DNA of 39,037 nt from Paludibacteraceae bacterium (lineage in GTDB: Bacteria; Bacteroidota; Bacteroidia; Bacteroidales; Paludibacteraceae): contig JAGCLW010000056.1 of NCBI GenBank assembly GCA_017646805.1, forward strand, positions 1 through 39,037, read 5' to 3'. The position numbers and the translations under genes are program-made. Under the pieces are notes generated by a model. That model saw nothing but the letters and a program-made list of their open reading frames with translations, was not told the DNA's origin and searched no databases. Of the stretch, positions 8,629-14,752 are shown piece by piece (the stretch's first letter is position 1; the number at the start of each line of letters is the position of its first letter).

Positions 8629-9449
8629 ATCCTTGTTATAATGGAAAGGTGCTACAGGAAAACACCAAGAGAGATATAGAATATTTAGTCGTAATCCTTG
8701 TTATAATGGAAAGGTGCTACAGGTACAATTTACCTATCAATCCCGAATATCAAGTCGTAATCCTTGTTATAATGGAAAGGTGCTACAGGTAAAATTTGGA
8801 ATGATTACTATAGAAACCAGTCGTAATCCTTGTTATAATGGAAAGGTGCTACAGGATTCAGTGAAAACTTCAATGAGCATGGATTGTCGTAATCCTTGTT
8901 ATAATGGAAAGGTGCTACAGGTTACAATCCATACACTGAATATTTTTGGATGTCGTAATCCTTGTTATAATGGAAAGGTGCTACAGGTGAGCAGTCGCAA
9001 CGACGATTGATGGACGAGTCGTAATCCTTGTTATAATGGAAAGGTGCTACAGGTGCAAAAAAAATTTGCATATTACATATATGGTCGTAATCCTTGTTAT
9101 AATGGAAAGGTGCTACAGGTGCTCACTTGACTTATCAAATTGAAGAACTGTCGTAATCCTTGTTATAATGGAAAGGTGCTACAGGGGATAAGTACTTTAT
9201 AAATTCACTCAACCGGTCGTAATCCTTGTTATAATGGAAAGGTGCTACAGGGGATAACAGATTAACTAAAATAGAAGCGGTGTCGTAATCCTTGTTATAA
9301 TGGAAAGGTGCTACAGGGAATAACGGCTATGTAACATACAATGGCTTGTCGTAATCCTTGTTATAATGGAAAGGTGCTACAGGGGACGAAGTAAATGCTA
9401 TTCTTGAAGAAGAGTCGTAATCCTTGTTATAATGGAAAGGTGCTACAGG
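8623..9449 (-). CRISPR. CRISPR array, 13 repeats of 36 bp and 12 spacers
   Basis: On the plus strand each repeat begins GTCGTAATCC and ends GTGCTACAGG. Repeats start at 8623, 8688, 8754, 8820, 8886, 8952, 9018, 9084, 9150, 9216, 9282, 9348 and 9414. Twelve are identical; the copy at 8623-8658 has lost about the first 8 bases. Eleven spacers are exactly 30 bases and the one beside the degenerate copy is 29. I read the array on the minus strand, where the repeat ends in ATTACGAC, a plausible 8-base 5' handle for type III crRNAs. The leader promoter on the right, the degenerate repeat and the terminator on the left support this direction. The spacers show no obvious duplication. An apparent reading frame through the array (RNPCYNGKVLQ repeated) is an artefact of the repeats. 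Confidence 0.98.
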
Positions 9450-9550
9450 GCGAATTATATAACTTTTTAATCTAAAACTATTTGTTGTTTTTTTTTGAAA
9501 AATATAATCAACACAATTCTTATTTTCAAACTCCCGATAGATTATTTTTT
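9450..9550 (-). promoter_or_regulatory. CRISPR leader with promoter
   Basis: This AT-rich stretch separates the array from the last effector-operon gene. On the minus strand TTTG (9527-9530) is followed after exactly 20 bases by TATATTTT (9499-9506), which matches the TAnnTTTG -7 box at seven of eight positions. Transcription would start near 9492, about 43 bases before the first repeat. No hairpin terminator is visible here, so read-through from the cas operon could also feed the array. Confidence 0.65.
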
Positions 9551-9913
9551 TTATTCTATTTCATAATTCCGAAATTTTTCGAAACAAAAAACAACTTCTT
9601 TTTTTGCTTTATCTTCTTTCACAATTCGTTTGGTTGTTGATGCCATACATTTAATATCATTTTTAAGCAAAAAACTAACCAACAAAAAAGTAAACGTAAG
9701 TTCTCCCATCACATGTACTACTACCCTCTCGGTTTTTGCTATTTCAAGTATTATTTGCAAATATTTTTCTGCCAACATTCGAATATACGCTTCATCCGCA
9801 GTTTCGTCTACAATTGGAAATGGCAAATCTAAAATTTCTCCATATATTACGGACGCTTTTTTTTGTTTTTCACTCCATTGTGTTGACGGATGATTTGACA
9901 AATTTATCAACAT
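9551..9913 (-). CDS. Small type III CRISPR-associated protein, candidate ring nuclease
   Basis: The 120-residue protein begins MLINLSNHPSTQWSEKQ, has YGEILDLPFP, then VVHVMGELTFTFLLVSFLL and a conserved-looking ASTTKRIV near residue 95. It has alternating strands and helices and no signal or membrane helix, which suggests a small Rossmann-like domain. I recall similar proteins near type III CRISPR loci but cannot attach a validated name. Small single-domain proteins in such loci (Csx15, Csx16, Csx20) are proposed or shown ring nucleases that degrade cyclic oligoadenylates. The N-terminal pattern of a hydrophobic strand followed by S-x-H-P is reminiscent of Csx15. It follows the CARF nuclease gene by 12 bases, the last gene before the array. 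The ring nuclease role is inference. Confidence 0.6.
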   Translation of the reverse strand: MLINLSNHPSTQWSEKQKKASVIYGEILDLPFPIVDETADEAYIRMLAEKYLQIILEIAKTERVVVHVMGELTFTFLLVSFLLKNDIKCMASTTKRIVKEDKAKKEVVFCFEKFRNYEIE

Positions 9914-9925
9914 GATAAAACTATT

Positions 9926-11062
9926 TTATTTAGTATTGAGGTTATACAATTCACTTTCCAATAATACCTGCAATGCTTTCTCGTCTGATAGTCCAAGATG
10001 TTCATCCTTCAAAGAGAAAGACAAAATACCATGCTCTTCGCATTTTGCTTTTGCCACTTCTGTCATCTTTGCATCTGTAACAAATAATCCCTTACTACCC
10101 ATGCCACCATAATTCTTTATCACACTTCTGAATTTATCTATATCTGTCGTGTTGTTTATCTGTGTTTTACACTCTACAAATAAGATTTTTGAGCCCATAT
10201 TTACTATTATATCAGTTTCATTCTTGTCTACGTTTTCCCTAAACGGAAATTTACAGTTCAAACATACTTCCTTACACTTTTCCCACGCACTCAACATCTT
10301 CGCAACTTTAAACTCAAACCACCCACTATTAAATACCAAATCCACTGCATTAGAAGACTCAAACTTGATCTCTTTTGACTTTCCGTTCTTTTTTATCAAA
10401 AAAACACGCACAAAACCATATTGTTCTTCTGTTGTTTTTTCCCACTCCACATAAGAACCAGAATCATGTTCAAACTTGCCATATTTGCCATTCCTTAAAG
10501 TATGCTGTTTTTGTTTATCCAAAACAGATAGCAAGGCATTAAAGATTTGAACATCAAAATTCCTAATCTCCTCTATTTTCTTCATGGCCTCAACATCTGC
10601 TTCTGTGTAATCTGAGAACTTTTTATAATTATTCTCAATAGAATTTCCATAAAGCCGAAAATGAGTATGCATGTCAAACTCAAAATCTTGCAGTCCTTGC
10701 ATTGTCCTATAATTCCACAATACATTGTTCTGATCCATATAAACAACTGTCGCATTTTCTTTTGACTGAAACATTGAGCCAAACAGATGCGACCACGACT
10801 TCGGACCGCTGGAAATATTTACAGTGACCTCGTCTTCCGCATATTGTTCGACCATTTTCTCTGCGACTTTATGTATTTCCATAGCCTCTGTTGGCGATAA
10901 TTGAATCGCCTCATACGGCACATCTATTTCCTTAACCAACGCATTCAAAGCCTTTAGGCTATCTGTCGAATGCACAAAGACTACTTTATCTGGTTTTGTC
11001 GCCTTTATTCCATTATACACCGGAGCCGGCTGTCCTCCCACTAATGTAATATGTATTTTCAT
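9926..11062 (-). CDS. CARF-domain PD-(D/E)xK nuclease, Can2/Card1-like
   Basis: The 378-residue protein should bind cyclic oligoadenylate made by Cas10 and then cut nucleic acid. Residues 1 to about 120 are a CARF domain: an opening strand and loop ITLVGGQPAPVYNGI, a second strand VVFVHSTDS, and the signature loop VNISSGPKSWS at 81-91 in the place of the usual GGTK loop. The C-terminal half carries a restriction-endonuclease fold of the DUF1887 kind, with E250 (WFEFKVAKML), D284 (NETDIIV) and E297-x-K299 (VECKT), so the active site looks complete. Can2 and Card1 of this layout degrade RNA and/or DNA when bound to cA4. It is the only recognisable effector here and replaces the Csm6 usual in III-A loci. 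Which cyclic oligoadenylate it binds cannot be read from sequence. Confidence 0.82.
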   Translation of the reverse strand: MKIHITLVGGQPAPVYNGIKATKPDKVVFVHSTDSLKALNALVKEIDVPYEAIQLSPTEAMEIHKVAEKMVEQYAEDEVTVNISSGPKSWSHLFGSMFQSKENATVVYMDQNNVLWNYRTMQGLQDFEFDMHTHFRLYGNSIENNYKKFSDYTEADVEAMKKIEEIRNFDVQIFNALLSVLDKQKQHTLRNGKYGKFEHDSGSYVEWEKTTEEQYGFVRVFLIKKNGKSKEIKFESSNAVDLVFNSGWFEFKVAKMLSAWEKCKEVCLNCKFPFRENVDKNETDIIVNMGSKILFVECKTQINNTTDIDKFRSVIKNYGGMGSKGLFVTDAKMTEVAKAKCEEHGILSFSLKDEHLGLSDEKALQVLLESELYNLNTK

Positions 11063-11091
11063 AAATTATTTACAACTATTTTTCGTTTATA

Positions 11092-11406
11092 TCAATTATC
11101 TATCGTCATTATATCTTTAATCTTCGGACATATCACTTCCAAAATTTCCATACGAATATCATCAGGAACTGTTCCTCCATTATAAAATTTCAAACTAACA
11201 ACATTTGTTACATTTTGCACTGTAAAATATTTTTGTTTTATCTTAAATGTTCCACAACTCAATTTTACTTCCTTCCAAATTAAATTCTTTACATTATTAT
11301 AAAATACAAAAAAGATAGCAAAATTAGCCAAGGCTTCAACTATTGTTATAAACGCAATATACTTATCTAAACAAGTAAATAAAACTTCTAAAAATTCCTT
11401 ACCCAT
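11092..11406 (-). CDS. Small single-pass membrane protein in the csm operon, unknown function
   Basis: I do not recognise this 104-residue protein. It starts at an ATG 35 bases after csm5 and ends 29 bases before the CARF nuclease gene, on the same strand. It has one clear hydrophobic segment at about residues 16-38 (YIAFITIVEALANFAIFFVF) and a short basic stretch, then a soluble tail of about 60 residues that looks beta-rich (VKLSCGTFKIKQKYF, VTNVVSLKFYNGG). It is too short to be a CorA-type or known CARF-membrane effector. It may be an uncharacterised ancillary membrane component of the type III system, a toxin-like effector or a decaying remnant. Its reading frame is intact. Confidence 0.6.
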   Translation of the reverse strand: MGKEFLEVLFTCLDKYIAFITIVEALANFAIFFVFYNNVKNLIWKEVKLSCGTFKIKQKYFTVQNVTNVVSLKFYNGGTVPDDIRMEILEVICPKIKDIMTIDN

Positions 11407-11441
11407 ATTATTTGTAAAAGATCAGAATTAAACAATGATTA

Positions 11442-12563
11442 TTATTTCAATGACAATTTTACAAAGCCTAATAATTCACATTTATCATCAACTCTTCTCG
11501 TCTTTGGGAAATCATACTCACTATAGTTTTGGTTTTTCGGTCGAGACACTGGAACTACAAGGCTTTCAAAATTATCTAAGTCTCTTGCCCATCCTCCAGT
11601 TATGAAGTTCCAACCCGAACCATGACCTATGCGCAACACACACTCTTTCCCTTTGTCACAGTTCTGAGCTTCGTTCTTTATTAATTTAATCTTCTCCAAA
11701 TAACACTCTACTTTATTTGAATCATCTCTATCTGACCGTTCTTCCCAATATTCCAATTCAAAATCTAATAAATGAATTGTGTGGTTATTAATTACTTCGA
11801 ATAAAGATTCATAGGATGACATAATATTAGGCAAGCTACCAATTGTAGAACATCGCTCTTTAGATTTATTATATCCTTCAATATTAAGTTTCATCTCAAA
11901 CCTTGTTATATCTTCGGAAGGTAAAGCTTCAATCATTTGAGATTTACTATTATCCCAAAAACCTTTTGATGTTCGCTCATTTATATTCACCATTCGCAAA
12001 GATACTGTATAACATTCCCCAAAATAAGCATCACCAACTTGCAGAAATCTGAAAACATCATTATTCGGGTCACTACCAAACAACTCCTTTTCTACCTTAT
12101 TAGCATTTGCTTTTTTCTTACCATTGGCAGAAACATCTATTTTTCTTTCTGCATCATTGACATTCTCAGCAAGAGATGCAAGTATTGCAGTCCTAATCGC
12201 TCCTTTTATCGAGCTACCAGGTATGTACGGTTTACCTTGTCCGTTATGAATATGTTCCTTTAATGTATTACCTTCATAAGCCTCCGACCAATCCTTGACT
12301 ATACGTTTCGCAAAATCTTCAACTTTAGCATTGGGAGCATATCGTTTAACCACATTTTCTGTGGATTCCTTACGTTCAATCGCCACCACCCAATCTTGAA
12401 GATGTTCTTCACCAATCAAATTCAACACTTTTTCAGGAGAAACTACCGCCAACACATAATCGTCGCCCATCATTCCTTTCACAAAGTCAGAACCTATCTG
12501 CAAAACCTCCCCGGAGCCTATATGCACAGATGTCAAAGTCTCTATCTTAACTATTTTTTTCAT
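11442..12563 (-). CDS. csm5: Csm5, type III-A RAMP subunit
   Basis: Csm5 caps the 3' end of the crRNA in the Csm complex and recruits maturation nucleases. The 373-residue protein starts with the RAMP strand KIVKIETLTSVHIGSGEVLQ, and has the glycine-rich loop YIPGSSIKGAIRTAILASL near residues 112-130 and a C-terminal region with RIGHGSGWNFITGGW, all typical of Csm5. The ATG overlaps the csm4 stop by four bases (ATGA), so translation is coupled. Length is within the family range. It is in the expected position as the last structural subunit of the operon. Confidence 0.9.
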   Translation of the reverse strand: MKKIVKIETLTSVHIGSGEVLQIGSDFVKGMMGDDYVLAVVSPEKVLNLIGEEHLQDWVVAIERKESTENVVKRYAPNAKVEDFAKRIVKDWSEAYEGNTLKEHIHNGQGKPYIPGSSIKGAIRTAILASLAENVNDAERKIDVSANGKKKANANKVEKELFGSDPNNDVFRFLQVGDAYFGECYTVSLRMVNINERTSKGFWDNSKSQMIEALPSEDITRFEMKLNIEGYNKSKERCSTIGSLPNIMSSYESLFEVINNHTIHLLDFELEYWEERSDRDDSNKVECYLEKIKLIKNEAQNCDKGKECVLRIGHGSGWNFITGGWARDLDNFESLVVPVSRPKNQNYSEYDFPKTRRVDDKCELLGFVKLSLK

Positions 12564-13549
12564 ACTGCATTTCTCTTTATAGGTACAACAAAAGGTCTCC
12601 CACTCCTGTAAATAGCGTGCATCTTTTCGTCATTCCACTCTGGCATCAAGTCAACAATTGCACCATCAAGACTCTTTGACGAAGTTATGACAGAGCCTAC
12701 ATTAAACATATATACAGATTTTTTTCTCAAATGACGAAATCTCACCTCTTCACTACCTGAAATAAAACCACCTCGAAGCAAAAGCTCATAACTCGAGTTT
12801 TCTAAATCTATACATTTCAACTCTTCTTCTGTCGGAATATACAAAGATAACAACATATATGAGTCCGCATCTTGCACATCCTGAACAATCTGCATATCAA
12901 CTTTTTCTACCTCAAAACGTCCTCCTCCTACGCTTCTGTCGGTTCCGACACCTATTTCACCTAACTCCTCAAATAGTGTTTGCAATTCTATTTCAAGGTC
13001 ATCTGGGGCGTCCAAGATACAATAAAGCCCCGCATTTTCACGAAAATAGGTCCAATCAAAAAAGAACGGTTCGGTCTTTCCATCTCCTCTCGGCACGCTC
13101 ACTCGTTGATTTACCTGCGATTTTGAGGGCAAATCGAATTTCTCAAAAGCACCTGCCGAAAGCAGATAATCTCCTTGCAACTGTTCTTCTTTAACTTCTA
13201 TTTCTTTGCCTCTGATCAAATCTTGCCACAACAAAGAATCCACGAACTTCACCTTTTTCAGTTTTTTTCGATAAGCATGCTCTTCTTGACCTTTTACACG
13301 CACATTTAACCGACCTTGCACTTTGGGCAAAAAATAAAACTCGTCAAAATATGGGAAAGCAGAACTTACCACAAAAGACATCAAGAACGATTCTATATCA
13401 GAAGATTTTCCCTTCTGAGCTCTTAAAGAAGCTAATGCAGACGACAAAGTATCGCTATGAAGCACAGAAGAGGAGAAGTCGTAATTCTCCTTTCCTGTAC
13501 CGATATGCAGAGGAGTGAGATTTTTAAACTTTATTATAAATCTACTCAT
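12560..13549 (-). CDS. csm4: Csm4, type III-A RAMP subunit
   Basis: Csm4 binds the 5' handle of the crRNA and contacts Cas10. The 329-residue protein begins with FIIKFKNLTPLHIGTGKENY, a RAMP strand with the LHIG motif, and has TLSSALASLRAQ as the next helix. The C-terminal glycine-rich loop GVGTDRSVGGGRFEVEKVD is the family signature. I use the ATG at 13547-13549, two bases after the csm3 stop; a TTG two codons upstream would overlap csm3 and is less likely. It overlaps csm5 by four bases. Confidence 0.9.
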   Translation of the reverse strand: MSRFIIKFKNLTPLHIGTGKENYDFSSSVLHSDTLSSALASLRAQKGKSSDIESFLMSFVVSSAFPYFDEFYFLPKVQGRLNVRVKGQEEHAYRKKLKKVKFVDSLLWQDLIRGKEIEVKEEQLQGDYLLSAGAFEKFDLPSKSQVNQRVSVPRGDGKTEPFFFDWTYFRENAGLYCILDAPDDLEIELQTLFEELGEIGVGTDRSVGGGRFEVEKVDMQIVQDVQDADSYMLLSLYIPTEEELKCIDLENSSYELLLRGGFISGSEEVRFRHLRKKSVYMFNVGSVITSSKSLDGAIVDLMPEWNDEKMHAIYRSGRPFVVPIKRNAV

Positions 13550-13551
13550 AA

Positions 13552-14199
13552 TCAATACTCTTTTTCAACACCCTTATCGATGTCAAGTCCTTCAAACTTA
13601 ATCTGACCATATCCACGTGAACCGTGTCCGCCCAAATAGTCGTCTTCTAACAATTCAATTGCCTGTTTAAGCGTCTTTTTCAGTTCTTTTTCATCTTCTC
13701 CTTCAAATACATTCAGCACCATGTTCAATTTAAACTTAGCTCCAGCAGGCACACGTTCGAACGTACGAGGATTAGCCTTTGCTGTCACTCTATCAATTGC
13801 AACTTCAGTCTTACTTTCTGTATAAGGCAAGTCCGTATTGCTAAAATCACAAGCATCAACATCCAACTCTGCATCTCTAACAATCAAACGAGATGGTCTG
13901 TTATTATCAGAACCTGTTGCAACCCCAAACAACTTTCCTGAAACCGAATTCGGGTCTTTACTTGGACCAACCTTTCCTCTATCTACATCAACACAACCAT
14001 TTGCAATCTCTACCAACGCACGCATCTTACCCTTCAAAGAACTACCCGGAATATAGGGAATGTTGTTTAGAGGATTACGAACCACAAACTTGTCCGGACC
14101 TCCAATGTTCAACGCAGCATTTGTACCTCCAATGTGCAAACCTGTTTTCAGCACTATTGTGCCTGTATATAATATTTTCTTTATTAATTTCGTAGCCAT
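13552..14199 (-). CDS. csm3: Csm3, backbone RAMP subunit with target-RNA cleavage site
   Basis: Csm3 forms the repeated backbone of the complex and cuts bound target RNA at six-base intervals. The 215-residue protein has GLHIGGTNAALNIGGPDKFV at residues 20-39, where D36 aligns with the catalytic aspartate of characterised Csm3 proteins (the Asp before the VxxP strand). It also has IPGSSLKGKMRALVE near residues 50-64 and the C-terminal GGHGSRGYGQIKFEGL loop. The active site therefore appears intact. It is followed after two bases by csm4. Confidence 0.94.
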   Translation of the reverse strand: MATKLIKKILYTGTIVLKTGLHIGGTNAALNIGGPDKFVVRNPLNNIPYIPGSSLKGKMRALVEIANGCVDVDRGKVGPSKDPNSVSGKLFGVATGSDNNRPSRLIVRDAELDVDACDFSNTDLPYTESKTEVAIDRVTAKANPRTFERVPAGAKFKLNMVLNVFEGEDEKELKKTLKQAIELLEDDYLGGHGSRGYGQIKFEGLDIDKGVEKEY

Positions 14200-14240
14200 A
14201 TTTTTACTTTTTATGATTTAACAAATTAAATAAATATAGA

Positions 14241-14726
14241 TTAGTCTTTACCTCCATAGGCTTTATGATAAGCCAAAATAGCTTCCATAAGATTACAGAA
14301 ATTCAAATAAGACTTCTGATCCTTAACAAATTCGAAACACTTATCAAATATTTTTTTAAATAGTTTGAGCCCCTCGTTTTTTTCATCTCGTCCAAGAGCA
14401 TATGCAACTTTAGGCTTCAACAAATAAAATGACGACTTCTCCTTTTCAAATTCACCCATTTGAATTCTCTTTATTTCGCCGTACACATTACGAATCTTAG
14501 AGTTTGTTAGACCATTATTTGCCATAAACTCGCCAACTTTTTCTGCAAAATCAACCAAATCTGGAGTTGCTCCATTTATAATCCACTCACGATTATACGC
14601 AGGAACTAAATTACTCCAAAACATATCAGACCTAGATTGTCTGTCTCCTTGTGAAAAATTACCCCCGTTGCCACCTCCATGAGGTCTATCATTTCGTCTA
14701 TTTGTGTTAATATTCATATTTCGCAT
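14241..14726 (-). CDS. csm2: Csm2, small subunit of the type III-A complex
   Basis: The 161-residue protein matches Csm2, the helical small subunit that lines the crRNA-target duplex. The core includes DFAEKVGEFMANNGLTNSKI, then RNVYGEIKRIQ, the typical Csm2 stretch, followed by KPKVAYALGR. The N-terminal 35 or so residues are rich in Asn, Arg and Gly (NRRNDRPHGGGNGGNFSQGD) and probably disordered. The ATG at 14724-14726 has a GGTG sequence at ribosome-binding distance; an in-frame ATG three codons later is also possible. It lies 26 bases after csm1. Confidence 0.9.
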   Translation of the reverse strand: MRNMNINTNRRNDRPHGGGNGGNFSQGDRQSRSDMFWSNLVPAYNREWIINGATPDLVDFAEKVGEFMANNGLTNSKIRNVYGEIKRIQMGEFEKEKSSFYLLKPKVAYALGRDEKNEGLKLFKKIFDKCFEFVKDQKSYLNFCNLMEAILAYHKAYGGKD

Positions 14727-14752
14727 AACACCTTATTTAATTGATTAACACT

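Noticed and set aside
8714..9010. A 98-codon plus-strand reading frame through the CRISPR array with a repeated RNPCYNGKVLQ peptide
   Set aside because: It is the translation of the 66-base repeat-spacer unit, which is divisible by three, and has no ribosome-binding site or homologue pattern.
8623..9449. Assigning the array to a Cas13b or Cas9 system because of the 36/30 geometry
   Set aside because: No such effector is in the window, the repeat lacks the complementary ends typical of Cas13b repeats, and a full csm set with cas6 is adjacent in the same direction.
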